The notes: generated from the letters alone by a model not told the origin. A stretch of 64,000 nucleotides of DNA from Bacillota bacterium (GCA_021820965.1 JAKACZ010000009.1:1-64000), one strand, 5' to 3'; counted from the stretch's first letter, positions 43,052 through 52,662 are shown. Numbers and translations are program-made.

Positions 43052-44320
43052 ATGACACGATCATTAACGGAAGAGTGGCAGATTAGCCCTCGCTGGGCCG
43101 GAATCGAACGGCCATACACGGAAGAAGACGTGACACGTCTACAGGGATCGCTGGAGATAGAATACACGCTGGCTCGGCACGGTGCCGACCGCTTATTTCG
43201 GTTATTGTCGTCCCGCTCGTTCGTACGTACCTTGGGCGCGGTCACCGGGAACCAGGCAGTACAGGAGGTTAAAGCCGGATTGGAAGCTATCTATCTCAGC
43301 GGATGGCAGGTCGCGGCCGACGGAAACACCGCGCTTGAGACGTACCCGGACCAGTCGTTATATCCCGTCGATAGCGTGCCCCGCATGGTGCGGCGTATTA
43401 ATCGCGCCTTGGCCCGAGCCGATCAAACCGAGCACCTGGAGTCGGGTCAGGCGTCGCGCGACTGGTACGTTCCCATCGTCGCGGACGCCGAAGCGGGTTT
43501 CGGTGGCCCCCTCAATGTCTTTGAATTGGTGAAGGCGCTCATTGAGGCCGGCGCCGCCGCCGTACATTTGGAGGATCAATTATCATCTGAAAAGAAATGC
43601 GGGCATATGGGCGGAAAGGTCCTGATTCCGACGCGCCAGGCCATCCGCAATCTAACGGCCGCCCGGTTGGCCGCCGATGTGATGGGGGTTCCCACGCTCA
43701 TCATCGCTCGAACCGATGCTCAAGCGGCAACTTTAATCACCTCCGATATCGATCCCCGCGACCAGACCCGGCTGACCGGCGAGCGCACACCAGAAGGATT
43801 CTTTCGCGTCCAATCGGGGTTGGAGGCAGCCATCCAGCGGGGCTTGGCCTACGCACCCTTCGCGGATATGGTATGGTGCGAGACTTCGGAACCGGATGTG
43901 GGTGAGGCTCGAGAGTTCGCCGAGGGAATCCATCAAAAGTTTCCGGGAAAGTGGCTGGCTTACAACTGTTCGCCGTCCTTTAACTGGAAACGGAAACTGG
44001 ATGACAGGGAACTGGCGGCCTTCCAAGACACCCTGGCTGCTTTGGGTTACAAGTTCCAGTTTATCACCTTAGCCGGTTTTCACGCGCTTAACTGGTCGAT
44101 GTTCAATTTGGCGCAAAAATACCGCGACCACGGGATGGTGGCGTATTCGGAGCTTCAAGAGTCGGAGTTTGCGTTGGAAAGCCGGGGGTATACCGCCGTC
44201 CGCCACCAGCGCGAGGTGGGAGCCGGATATTTTGATCAGGTTTCGCTGACGATAAGCGGTGGGCAGTCGTCGACCACGGCGCTGACGGGATCGACCGAAG
44301 AAGCGCAATTCACGCATTAA
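43052..44320 (+). CDS. aceA: Isocitrate lyase
   Basis: 422 residues. The family signature [14 protein letters not shown] with catalytic Cys-183 is intact, as are WQVAADGN (near 86), [20 protein letters not shown] (metal-binding Asp), HLEDQL, RTDAQAA and YNCSPSFNW. It cleaves isocitrate to glyoxylate and succinate, allowing growth on acetate or fatty acids. Start ATG 43052 follows GGAGGCAAAGCG. The preceding malate synthase gene is truncated. Confidence 0.95.
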   Translation: MTRSLTEEWQISPRWAGIERPYTEEDVTRLQGSLEIEYTLARHGADRLFRLLSSRSFVRTLGAVTGNQAVQEVKAGLEAIYLSGWQVAADGNTALETYPDQSLYPVDSVPRMVRRINRALARADQTEHLESGQASRDWYVPIVADAEAGFGGPLNVFELVKALIEAGAAAVHLEDQLSSEKKCGHMGGKVLIPTRQAIRNLTAARLAADVMGVPTLIIARTDAQAATLITSDIDPRDQTRLTGERTPEGFFRVQSGLEAAIQRGLAYAPFADMVWCETSEPDVGEAREFAEGIHQKFPGKWLAYNCSPSFNWKRKLDDRELAAFQDTLAALGYKFQFITLAGFHALNWSMFNLAQKYRDHGMVAYSELQESEFALESRGYTAVRHQREVGAGYFDQVSLTISGGQSSTTALTGSTEEAQFTH

Positions 44321-44339
44321 ATGTAGGGAGGGAAGAATC

Positions 44340-44519
44340 ATGCCGCGTTGTCTCACCTGTGGAACCGTGCCGATGGAAAGTCCGATGCTTGACGCCTATT
44401 TCTGCCGTGATTGCCGTGCTTTATGGTGTGCAATTTGCGGGGCCTCGGACGTAAGGTGCCCGCAATGTGCCAGTGCACGCGTGGAGTCGTTTACGCTGAC
44501 GGAGGACGCCTACCTTTAA
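44340..44519 (+). CDS. Small zinc-ribbon protein
   Basis: 59 residues, ATG 44340, with GGGAGGGAAG upstream. MPRCLTCGTVP ... FCRDCRALWCAICGASDVRCPQCASARVE contains four CxxC pairs, i.e. two treble-clef/zinc-ribbon-like sites. It begins 20 bp after the isocitrate lyase stop and is probably co-transcribed. Similar tiny cysteine-rich proteins are common and of unknown function. Confidence 0.65.
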   Translation: MPRCLTCGTVPMESPMLDAYFCRDCRALWCAICGASDVRCPQCASARVESFTLTEDAYL

Positions 44520-44867
44520 TTGGGATAGCGCCTAAGGTCGTGATCAAAGTGTGCGAATTCGGCGGTGCCGTGTCACCGCCGCGAACCAGGTGGCCGAAAG
44601 GTGCCAGCAGCAAGAGAAATCATATAAAGTTGGCGGTGTGGGAGGGGATGTGGCGCCCACACCGGCAGCGGCCAAGAGCATCAGGAGGCGCCACATGCGG
44701 CACACCTCCCTTGACCCCGGGTTAGGAAGCGAGGCCAAGGGAGGAAACTTCTACGCTCTATTTTTGCAGTGTTATAACTGCGTGGAGGGCACCTCTATCT
44801 TTAAAGTCGAGACGGCCCAACCGTGCGGGGACAACGCTTCCCACTGCGCGGCCCGATGCATGGTGGG
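44520..44867. other. Intergenic with an inverted repeat
   Basis: About 350 bp between the zinc-ribbon gene and the 3' end of the DivIVA-like gene. It holds a 10-bp perfect inverted repeat (44648-44657 and 44687-44696) but no gene or standard terminator. Confidence 0.4.
44648..44696. repeat. 10-bp inverted repeat, 29-base spacer
   Basis: ATGTGGCGCC at 44648-44657 and GGCGCCACAT at 44687-44696. The spacer itself contains short complementary blocks. It may form a structured RNA or bind a dimeric protein; the converging genes on both sides would allow a bidirectional termination role, although there is no T-run. Confidence 0.4.
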
Positions 44868-46559
44868 CTAAAACACCATATGGACAATCAGGTCGGGCAA
44901 AAAGCCCGCCTGTTCCACTCGCTGGACCAATTCGGGCGTGATCATATCACCCGCCCGGGCGATGGGGTTGCCGTCGCTATCTCGGATATCCTGTCCAACC
45001 CGTTTTCCGAACAGAAATGTTCTGACATCCAAGGATCCAGACTCATTAAGTTCCGGGCCGTGGTCCGTCTGCGGCGCCGGGCTCGGCGCGGTGGCCGGAT
45101 CAGGCACCGGGGATTTGGATGCCACCGGGCCGGCATCGGTCCATGAAGGCGTAGGGAGGTTGGTCCGGCCGGTTAGCCCCGGTAGCGCATCGCCCTCTGT
45201 CGGCATCTGCGCGGTTGAAAGGGGAGGTGCCGGATGCCAGGCCGGCGGATTGAGCTCACTAACGCCCGGTAGAGCTAATTCGCACTCAGTCTCTACGGAA
45301 GTCGACGAGGCGGTGTCAAACCACGATGGCGATGGTATCGGAGAGGTGGAGCAGGGGGAGTCGTCCGGCAATTTGGATGCTTTAACTGTGCCGCCAACCG
45401 CCACCGATGGCTTGGCCGCCTTTAAGGTCCGCTCCTCGGACTGAGCGTCCGCCTGGTCCAGGTTAAGGGGGGATGACTCGACGGTCCCGAATCTGTCATG
45501 GGGCAAGAAAGGTAATGGCTTGGCATCAACTCGCGTGAAGCTGGGCCGGAGATCGACCGGTAGCGATTCGTCTTTGGTTGACGCCATGCGTAGAAAATCC
45601 TCCGAAGCAAGTAGCTGCTGTACCCGGGCCTCCGGCTGGGGTTTCCGGTCTGGTTCAATGGTCAAGTCCGGCAATTTGGCGTCTTCAACCGGGTCGGCGC
45701 TATGGGTTGGGAGTGCTGCTGGAGACAATTCGCCAAAGGCCTCGCCTCTTGGCGATGTGGTCTCAAGTGAGTACAGCGCTAGCACATCACTTTCATCCAA
45801 CAGCTTGTACTGCGAGACTACCGTAATGTGTCCCATCCGGAGCACCTGCACGTCTTCGGCCGCGATCCAGAGAGCTTCATCCACGCGATATGCCACAATC
45901 GCGGGGGGAAGCACTGATAGCACCACCCCGGTTAGGTGCCCGAGCCTTTCTCCCTGGCGTGTGGAAACTTGAACCACCCCCGGGGCTATGCGGCGGTTGA
46001 CGAGGCGGCCCGGAACCAGCGTGTCGATCGGCATCCGAAGGTCCTGGGTGCCTAGCACGGTCCTGGCGAAGTCCTGCCATACCGATTCGACAGAATCCAA
46101 AGACAGCTGCTGGTTGGCCACGCTCTGCGAGTCCTGCAGAATGCGGGTGAGGGATTCTGTTAGCTGCCAGAGCTGCTTTTCGTAGCTCTGTGCCTCGAGA
46201 TCGGCACGGGTTTTAGATGCGTCCAAGAGGGCGAGACGGCTTAAATGCTCCTGTTCCAATCGGGCAATTTCCTGGCGAACGCCTGCATCCGCAAACCGTT
46301 GATTGAGTCGCTCCTGAGCCAGCTGAAGATTGAGCCGCTCGCACTCGAGGCGAATATGGTCGGCCAGGACGTTTAATGTCCGCCGGCGCTCCTTTAATCG
46401 GTCAATCTCCATCGTCAAGCGCTGCACCTCATCGCCAAAAGGACGCAGCTCGAGGTCATCCTGCGAGGTGATGCTCTTGATATAGCGATTAATGGTGGGA
46501 ATCCGGTAGCCAAATAACCTGCGGGGCAGTTCGCCCGCCAGGCCTGCTAGCGGCGTCAT
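44868..46559 (-). CDS. DivIVA-like coiled-coil protein with a long disordered linker and C-terminal small domain
   Basis: 563 residues from ATG 46559, four bases after the upstream stop. N-terminal RRLFGYRIPTINRYIKSITSQDDLE recalls the DivIVA membrane-binding start; a coiled coil spans about 40-150 (VQRLTMEIDRLKERRRTLNVLADHIRLECERLNLQLAQERLN). Then LVPGRLVNRRIAPGVVQVSTRQGERLGHLTGVVLSVLPPAIVAYRVD looks like a PRC-barrel/SH3-type fold. About 250 residues rich in Pro, Ser, Asp follow. The end, GKRVGQDIRDSDGNPIARAGDMITPELVQRVEQAGFLPDLI, is a compact GxxVxxDIxDxxGxxIAxAGxxIT module. It may organise the envelope system next to it. Exact role unknown. Confidence 0.65.
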   Translation of the reverse strand: MTPLAGLAGELPRRLFGYRIPTINRYIKSITSQDDLELRPFGDEVQRLTMEIDRLKERRRTLNVLADHIRLECERLNLQLAQERLNQRFADAGVRQEIARLEQEHLSRLALLDASKTRADLEAQSYEKQLWQLTESLTRILQDSQSVANQQLSLDSVESVWQDFARTVLGTQDLRMPIDTLVPGRLVNRRIAPGVVQVSTRQGERLGHLTGVVLSVLPPAIVAYRVDEALWIAAEDVQVLRMGHITVVSQYKLLDESDVLALYSLETTSPRGEAFGELSPAALPTHSADPVEDAKLPDLTIEPDRKPQPEARVQQLLASEDFLRMASTKDESLPVDLRPSFTRVDAKPLPFLPHDRFGTVESSPLNLDQADAQSEERTLKAAKPSVAVGGTVKASKLPDDSPCSTSPIPSPSWFDTASSTSVETECELALPGVSELNPPAWHPAPPLSTAQMPTEGDALPGLTGRTNLPTPSWTDAGPVASKSPVPDPATAPSPAPQTDHGPELNESGSLDVRTFLFGKRVGQDIRDSDGNPIARAGDMITPELVQRVEQAGFLPDLIVHMVF

Positions 46560-46563
46560 TGGC

Positions 46564-47067
46564 TCAGCCACCGGACTGCCCGGTCCTTCCCGGCATGTTG
46601 TGGCTGACATCGTTGGAGGTTGGCGGCGTGTCCCCCCGCTGCCGCGGGGCAGAGCCGCCAATGATGACGCTGGAAATATCCTCGATGACGCGGCGAATCC
46701 GCTCCGGTACGGCGCGAATCGTCTCCGACAGAGTTTGGGCATACCGGTGCCGGCCGTCGAGGTCGGCTCGTGCGGCATTCTCACGGGCGCGAAATGACGC
46801 TTCAACCTCTTCCAGTGTCTGTTGGGCACGCTGCGCCATGGTGGTTAATTCTCCGGCCAGACGAAAATAGTCTGCCTCAACGCGCTTTAAGGCGGCCTCG
46901 GCCTCTGCTACCTCGGCTTCAGCCGCTTTGAGCTCGCCCTGCAACTGTTTGAGGGCAGTTTCGCGCTGTTGCCGTCTTTCGGCGATACGGGCTTCGAGCG
47001 CGTCAATATATGCGTCAGCCGGTTGGGGTTTGTAGCCCCAAAATGCCCGACGCCATGGGCGCAACAT
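46564..47067 (-). CDS. DivIVA-like coiled-coil protein, short
   Basis: 167 residues. MLRPWRRAFWGYKPQPADAYIDALEARIAERRQQRETALKQLQGELKAAEAEVAEAEAALKRVEAD: an F-x-GY motif and YI followed by a long coiled coil, as in DivIVA/GpsB-type proteins, then a disordered tail. It is the first gene of a pair with the 44868-46559 gene (4-bp spacing) and both share the start RR-x-F-x-GY-x-P. Likely a cell-pole or septum scaffold associated with the adjacent polysaccharide locus; inferred. Confidence 0.65.
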   Translation of the reverse strand: MLRPWRRAFWGYKPQPADAYIDALEARIAERRQQRETALKQLQGELKAAEAEVAEAEAALKRVEADYFRLAGELTTMAQRAQQTLEEVEASFRARENAARADLDGRHRYAQTLSETIRAVPERIRRVIEDISSVIIGGSAPRQRGDTPPTSNDVSHNMPGRTGQSGG

Positions 47068-47147
47068 ACCAGCCCACCTCCTCGAAAGCGGCTAAATTTG
47101 TCTTCATAGTAAGGGGATACGGTGTAAAGTACAAGATATAGCGAAGG

Positions 47148-48893
47148 TTAGCTGACTTTGGAGGAGTTTTGCCGAAAGACCGCTTGCAGCACCCGAGATT
47201 TTAGCAAATGGGTATATGCCTCATCCGTTTGGCCCTGGCCTAGTTCGAGGCTGGCGATCTCGGCCAGCAACGGCACAGCGGCGGGATGATTTCCCAAGAG
47301 CTTCAGCGCCGAGCGATATTCGTCCAGTGCCATCTGCGTTTGTTGAAGGCGCCGAAGCAGCAGACCACGGGTCACGTGAATCAGGGCGGGGTCGGCCAGG
47401 TCAACCACGTCCGGTTCGGCCAGCTTGCCTGATTGCCACTGATGGTACAGATCCCAAAATGCCTTCATCGCCTTAGAGATTTCAAAGTACTCTAAGGCAC
47501 GCTGTCTGGCGGCCTTTCCCAGCCGTCGGCGGAGCTCGGCATCTTTGGCCAACATCGCAATACCGGCTGCCAGCTGAGCAGGGTTGCGCGAAGGGACTAA
47601 AATGCCGGCATTCCCTAACGCCTCCCGAGTGCCTCCTACGTCGGTCGCAACCATAGGTACCCCTGACATCATGGATTCGATGACCGAATAGGGGAAGGCT
47701 TCGGTGACACTGGACTGCACCACAATGTCCGCCCTGCGGTATGCATCGCTGATGTCGGGGTGATGACCTTCAAAGTTCACCATGTCCTCCAGACCCAATT
47801 CGCGTGTCAGGGCCAAGACTTTTTGGTGGTAAGATTCGACGGAGACAGATCCGAGCACCCTAAGCTGTACGGGAATATGAAAGGATTTGACTAGGTGAAT
47901 GGCATGCAACAAAGTCTCCAGATCCTTATTCGGGTCGATCCGAGCCACCGATAGTACTTCAACCGGCGCCTCTTCCGAAGTGTTCCGCGGGGTGGCCGGC
48001 GGATGAAAAACCCGAGAGCTGACACCGTTATAAATGACTCGAATTTTCCGGGCATCGGCCCCCAATACCCTCTCCCAGCGGCCGTTAAATGCACACACCG
48101 GCACCAGCGCGTCGGCGAAGTACAGATTTTCGCGGCTGATGGCTTTGACCAGTGAAATGAGAAACCGCTTGGAAAACGGGGTCATGTTGCTGCGCCCAAT
48201 GGCCAGGTATTGTTCGCGTAGGTATACGCCATGCTCCGTCAAGAGGTACGGGGTGCCGTACTCCATCTTGGCTACAATACCCACCATGCCGCAAAAGGCG
48301 GCGGCTGAAGAATGAACCATGTCGGCGTCGGGAATGGCCGTGTTTAATATGGTGAGAAAATGGTAGATCCATCCGAGCCCCTGTACCGACTCGAAGATGC
48401 TGGGTTCACTCCAATAGCCGTCGCGAGCAGCGCTTAAAAGCCAGCTCTTATAAAGTTCCCAGACGTCCTCAGACTTAAAGGTGGTCTGATAGTCGAAGGT
48501 GCGGAAAAAGCGGTACATCTGCGCCAACGCGCTGCCGATCTCGCCAGAACGCTCGTCCACCAGTCCTTTTAGGAAGCGCTCCAGGTGCGGTAAGAATAGA
48601 TCTTGGATGTCTGAATGGCCGGTACGCTGCTTTTGCAGGAAAATCTCCGAATACGCCAGCTCATTGCGGTATTCGGACGGATCCTGCATGCCCCACAGCG
48701 GAACCGCCACGGTCTTTTGCACGTTTGGTGGAAGGTCGAACTGCACCGCCACGTAGGGGTTCATAGCGATAGCCATGATAATGAAATCGACGTCGGGAAG
48801 CTGGTGCACGAGGGCGTCACACCAGGTGCTCACGCCTCCCAGGTGAAAAGGATAGGTTCCTTCGGTTGTTAGCAATACCCGAGGCTTTGCCAT
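47148..48893 (-). CDS. pelF: PelF-type GT4 glycosyltransferase with a TPR-like tail
   Basis: 581 residues, cytoplasmic. The N-terminus (PRVLLTTEGTYPFHLGGVSTWCDALVHQLPDVDFIIMAI) is the DUF3492 region characteristic of PelF. The second Rossmann half has RIDPNKDLETLLHAI, FEGHHPDISDAYRRADIVVQSSVTEAFPYSVIESMMSGVPMVATDVGGTREALG with the GT4 E-x7-E motif. PelF uses UDP-GalNAc/GlcNAc to build the Pel polysaccharide. Residues from about 500 to the end (HVTRGLLLRRLQQTQMALDEYRSALKLLGNHPAAVPLLAEIASLELGQGQTDEAYTHLL) add two TPR-like hairpins, unusual for PelF, possibly for partner docking. It is divergent from the PelG-like gene. Confidence 0.85.
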   Translation of the reverse strand: MAKPRVLLTTEGTYPFHLGGVSTWCDALVHQLPDVDFIIMAIAMNPYVAVQFDLPPNVQKTVAVPLWGMQDPSEYRNELAYSEIFLQKQRTGHSDIQDLFLPHLERFLKGLVDERSGEIGSALAQMYRFFRTFDYQTTFKSEDVWELYKSWLLSAARDGYWSEPSIFESVQGLGWIYHFLTILNTAIPDADMVHSSAAAFCGMVGIVAKMEYGTPYLLTEHGVYLREQYLAIGRSNMTPFSKRFLISLVKAISRENLYFADALVPVCAFNGRWERVLGADARKIRVIYNGVSSRVFHPPATPRNTSEEAPVEVLSVARIDPNKDLETLLHAIHLVKSFHIPVQLRVLGSVSVESYHQKVLALTRELGLEDMVNFEGHHPDISDAYRRADIVVQSSVTEAFPYSVIESMMSGVPMVATDVGGTREALGNAGILVPSRNPAQLAAGIAMLAKDAELRRRLGKAARQRALEYFEISKAMKAFWDLYHQWQSGKLAEPDVVDLADPALIHVTRGLLLRRLQQTQMALDEYRSALKLLGNHPAAVPLLAEIASLELGQGQTDEAYTHLLKSRVLQAVFRQNSSKVS

Positions 48894-49012
48894 GCTCGCG
48901 AGCCCCCTGCCGGAAGTCCCCTTAAAGCTAGCGGTTTTACGGCGCGTTTGATAAGTTTATGATAATTGTGGAGCTTTGTCCATTGGGGCCGAATTTTGGG
49001 AGGATCGGTCGG

Positions 49013-50602
49013 GTGAGTACGCGCAACACATCGGTTCGGGATGTCACTTGGGAACGGTTGCGGGCTCAAGTGCAAGAGACGAATCCCGACCTTCAAGATC
49101 CGCTGGATGTTGCGGCCGTTCTTGAGTCATTGGGATGGACGGACCGGCAAATTGAGGACCGGTTTGGCGCGTCCAACGTTTTTGAGGCAGCTGAAGAGCT
49201 GTTCAGCGAGATACGGCGCCAAGTGACGCAAAACCCTATGCCTATCCGGGTGACCATAACCCGAAAGGCATTGGTGTGGTCCGTATTCCGCGATATTGGT
49301 CATGGGCTGACATTTACACTTCCGATGATTGTGTCGGTTGCGGCGATGATTACCCTACACATCTCTTTCTCCTCCTACCTATACTTTTCCGTGCCTGACG
49401 CCACCGCGATTGCCTTGGCTACCTTTCTCAGTTTCCTCACCACGGGCGGCTTTACCCAGGCCATGACCCATATCTACTACGTCTTAATGGGGATGCAAAA
49501 GATCCAGGAAATTGAGGCCACCGTGTTTTTGGTGATGCGCTGGTCGCTTCTGGTGACGCTCTTTTTCGGGATGTTGGTCATAGTGGGAGACTTTGTCTTC
49601 CCGATCATGCCGGAGAGCTTAGTTTTGCTCATGATTTTGTACACGGTGCTGCTGTCCATGCTATGGCTCTCTTTTACCGGGTTATACATTCTTCGGCGGG
49701 AGTATTGGCTCACATTCATCACGGCGTTTGCCATTTTCGTGGCCTATGCACTTCACAGCCGGGGCATCGCGGTGCAGTGGGCGCAAGTGGCGGCCATGCT
49801 GATTGCTTCCCTGACTGGCCTGGGTACCTCGCTCATAATTTTTCGCAGGCGGACACGAGGGTTTCAGGCGCTGCGGGGTGTCTTTAAGACGCGCCTGGCC
49901 CAGTTGGCCCACGGTGCCAGCCCGTATTTCCTCTACGGACTTTTGTACTTTGTTTTTGTGTACATGGATCGGCTGGTTGCCTGGTCGTCTCAAACCTCCT
50001 ATTTGCCCTACAATATTTGGTTTCGAGGCCAATACGAACTAGGCATGGACTGGTCCCTGGTCGCGCTGTTTCTACCGCTCAGCCTGGCCGAGGTGTTGAT
50101 CTCCACCGTAATGCGCCGGATCGAGAATCTCGAACACCAACTCAGTGTGAGAAAGGACGAGGAGCTTTTGCGTTCCATACGCCGCACATACTTTCGCACG
50201 CTAGGGATTTTTGTGGCGGTCTCGGCCCTGGGAGTAATCCTGACACACGTTGGCGTCACCCTATTGGCGCCGCTGAAGCTTTTCCGCTTGAGTGTTCCCG
50301 TACGGGGGGTTGAGCCTTTTGTATTTATGTGGTCGAGCTGGGCTTACGTGCTGCTTTCGGTTGCCATTTTCAATGTGTTGATGTTGTTCACGCTCTCGCA
50401 TCCACGCCCCGCTCTCATGGTGCTGGGGTATGGTATTGGCCTGGATCTGTTGTCGGGGGTGTTGGCGACGCAGCTGTTAAATGGATACCAATATGCGGTG
50501 CTGGGGCTCTTTTTAAGCTGCGTTTTCGTGGCGGTTTACAGCACCCGCACGCTACTCCAACTTTTGCCCCAGCTGGATTACTTCCTGTATAGATTGACCT
50601 GA
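49013..50602 (+). CDS. pelG: PelG-type polysaccharide exporter (MOP superfamily)
   Basis: 529 residues from GTG 49013 (GGGAGGA 8 bases upstream; an ATG at 48959 is weaker). A soluble N-terminus of ~90 residues contains a helical DPLDVAAVLESLGWTDRQIEDRFG segment; then about twelve membrane segments of the MATE/Wzx fold, with FLTTGGFTQAMTHIYYVLMGMQKIQEIEATVF near TM2-3 and LYFVFVYMDRLVAW, matching PelG (known stretch ...D..I.W). PelG moves the growing Pel chain over the membrane with PelF. It is divergent from PelF with a 120-bp shared promoter region. Confidence 0.82.
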   Translation: MSTRNTSVRDVTWERLRAQVQETNPDLQDPLDVAAVLESLGWTDRQIEDRFGASNVFEAAEELFSEIRRQVTQNPMPIRVTITRKALVWSVFRDIGHGLTFTLPMIVSVAAMITLHISFSSYLYFSVPDATAIALATFLSFLTTGGFTQAMTHIYYVLMGMQKIQEIEATVFLVMRWSLLVTLFFGMLVIVGDFVFPIMPESLVLLMILYTVLLSMLWLSFTGLYILRREYWLTFITAFAIFVAYALHSRGIAVQWAQVAAMLIASLTGLGTSLIIFRRRTRGFQALRGVFKTRLAQLAHGASPYFLYGLLYFVFVYMDRLVAWSSQTSYLPYNIWFRGQYELGMDWSLVALFLPLSLAEVLISTVMRRIENLEHQLSVRKDEELLRSIRRTYFRTLGIFVAVSALGVILTHVGVTLLAPLKLFRLSVPVRGVEPFVFMWSSWAYVLLSVAIFNVLMLFTLSHPRPALMVLGYGIGLDLLSGVLATQLLNGYQYAVLGLFLSCVFVAVYSTRTLLQLLPQLDYFLYRLT

Positions 50603-50637
50603 TACCGGCGCGCCGGGAAGACGGGGGGCGGATACGA

Positions 50638-52536
50638 TTGTCGGTTTGGGGGTCCATTGTCGGTGAGATCCATGTTCTCTTGGCAGCGCTGGTAATGTTT
50701 ATCCTTCTGCCCCGGTGGGCCTTGTCGAGGCGGCGTAAAAGTGCAGTCGGGGCGAGCGTGCTGGCGTTGGGCGTCGCGTTCTGGGTCGTGGCGGTGACGG
50801 TGTTGGCTTATGTGTCATCAGTCCGCTACTCCTTATTGGCGCTAATCGCTGTTGTGGGGTTGGCGCTGCGGCTGGGGATTACGCCGGTAGACCGGGTTAG
50901 TCCTGCCGATTCCCCGCTGCCAGACCATTTTCGCCTGTGGGATGCGTTTGAACACCCAACCGCGACGTTCCGCCATTGGCGGCAAGGTCTATTCGCGGGT
51001 ATGCGCCGGATCTGTAGTGAATTTCGTGCCCACTATGGCGTTGTCGGCGCTTTGCTGACGGTGCTGGCCATGGGTTGGGCCCTAATCTACGGCTCATGGC
51101 CCTGGCTTCATCAAGTGGGACCGGGCACTCTTGACGGCTACCCCGACTTACTGAGAATCGCTAGCCTTTCCAGCAATACTGGTGTGTACCCCAGCGGAGC
51201 GGCTCCCATGGGCGTGCCCGCGTTAGGCGCGGCGATTACCACCGCATTTTTCCTGCCGCCCCTGAATGTCCTCCGGTTTTTATACCCGTTGGCAGACGTA
51301 TTTACCGTAATGGCTGCGGGTGTACTGTCGCATCAATTGACACGGTCGGGGCGGGCATCGGCCCTGGTGATGTTTCTTGTCAGCGTGTCTTCGCTGGCAC
51401 ACTTGGGATTTCCCATCAACTTTGAAAGTCCACTTTCCATGCACTGGGCCGTTATTTTGGTGTTGTTGGCATGGGCCGAAGCTCTCGCGTGGGATCAGTC
51501 TCGGGAACGCACCCATGCGATATTGGCTGGTCTGTGCCTCATGGCCGCATCGCTCACCAGCCCCCCGGAGGCGGTCGCTGGAGTCAGCGTCGTTGCCGGT
51601 TTGACCCTGGGACGCGGTTGGCAGGTGGCAGGGTGGGGGATTTTAGGGACCGTGTTAGGGCTTTTGCCCCTGGTGGGAGGGGTGGCCACAGGGCATGCGT
51701 TCAGTCCGAACGGATGGCTTCAAGCCGGATTCCCAGCGCTGACCGCGATCTGGCACAATCCCGAGAGTTCCGCGTACTGGCTTTCGTGGATTGGTGTAGG
51801 GCTAGGGTTGGTTCGTGCCATATGGCCGGCAGAAGCTATCCGCCGCCGTTTTGCCTATGCGACGGGGCTCGTGGCGGTCACGGGGGCGTTTTTGGGCTGG
51901 AGCAATACCGTCGCCTCCATGATTTTATGGAGCGGTCTTTTAGGTCTCATGGTACTCATTGCTGGGGTCGACATTTTTGTGGTCGTGACCGAAGGCCGCG
52001 CGCGGTTTCGGCCGGCGGACGCCGGGTTGGCGGGCCTGGCGGCTCTGGGGCTGATGCTGCCCGCGAGCGGCCCGGTACTGCACCAATATGAACCGCCACT
52101 GGCGGCAGCCGCGACACTGAAAATCGAGCAGTCCCTGCCTCCCTATGAGTGGACGATTATATCGCCGGTTGGCCAATATAGCGAGGTGTTGAGCCGGGGC
52201 TGGCACCAGGAATTGTCTGTGTTCGCTCAAACTTATTCGATGGCTGAGGCCGAAAACCCTCGATACCAGCTTCGCCATAATCCTAAAGCCCCCATCTTAA
52301 CACCCAACGTATTTCTGTTCGTAGAGCCCCGCCTCTATCCCTCCGGCACCGGGATCACGCGCGCGGATCTCGCCCTATCAATTGCCGGGGGGACTAGCAC
52401 CTATCGAGGACGATCATTGGCGGGCATCGAGGCGCGCGCATACTTTTGGGCCATGGCCTACCATAAGAGCCACCCCCGGACGAGTCAGATCTATGTCTCT
52501 TCGCCAAACCTCATGGTATTATGGATTCGACAGTAG
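50638..52536 (+). CDS. Large polytopic membrane protein of the polysaccharide locus
   Basis: 632 residues from TTG 50638, 36 bp after the PelG-like gene. About thirteen hydrophobic segments, of which the first eleven are spread over residues 1-480, followed by an extracytoplasmic domain (about 490-632) starting HQYEPPLAAAATLKIEQSLPPYEWTIISPVGQYSEVLSRGWHQELSVFAQTYSM. The pattern resembles membrane glycosyltransferases of the GT-C type but I see no clear catalytic DD/DE motif beyond a periplasmic loop DGYPDLLRIASLSSNTGVYPSGAAP after the third or fourth helix, which is a typical place for it. The 58010 gene has the same architecture. Confidence 0.65.
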   Translation: MSVWGSIVGEIHVLLAALVMFILLPRWALSRRRKSAVGASVLALGVAFWVVAVTVLAYVSSVRYSLLALIAVVGLALRLGITPVDRVSPADSPLPDHFRLWDAFEHPTATFRHWRQGLFAGMRRICSEFRAHYGVVGALLTVLAMGWALIYGSWPWLHQVGPGTLDGYPDLLRIASLSSNTGVYPSGAAPMGVPALGAAITTAFFLPPLNVLRFLYPLADVFTVMAAGVLSHQLTRSGRASALVMFLVSVSSLAHLGFPINFESPLSMHWAVILVLLAWAEALAWDQSRERTHAILAGLCLMAASLTSPPEAVAGVSVVAGLTLGRGWQVAGWGILGTVLGLLPLVGGVATGHAFSPNGWLQAGFPALTAIWHNPESSAYWLSWIGVGLGLVRAIWPAEAIRRRFAYATGLVAVTGAFLGWSNTVASMILWSGLLGLMVLIAGVDIFVVVTEGRARFRPADAGLAGLAALGLMLPASGPVLHQYEPPLAAAATLKIEQSLPPYEWTIISPVGQYSEVLSRGWHQELSVFAQTYSMAEAENPRYQLRHNPKAPILTPNVFLFVEPRLYPSGTGITRADLALSIAGGTSTYRGRSLAGIEARAYFWAMAYHKSHPRTSQIYVSSPNLMVLWIRQ

Positions 52537-52662
52537 TCCATCCATTGTCATAGACCTCAGGGGCGAATCCGGGGGCTTCTTGTTGCCGAGTCTCAGGGTC
52601 GGTCGGTGAGAAATGTTAACGATTCATGATCCCGCATACGCGTACGGCACGAAGGAGGGTCC

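Noticed and set aside
44520-44867. Possible riboswitch or housekeeping RNA in the gap
   Set aside because: No conserved core of cobalamin, TPP, SAM, glycine, 6S, RNase P or tmRNA could be recognised; only the 10-bp inverted repeat stands out.
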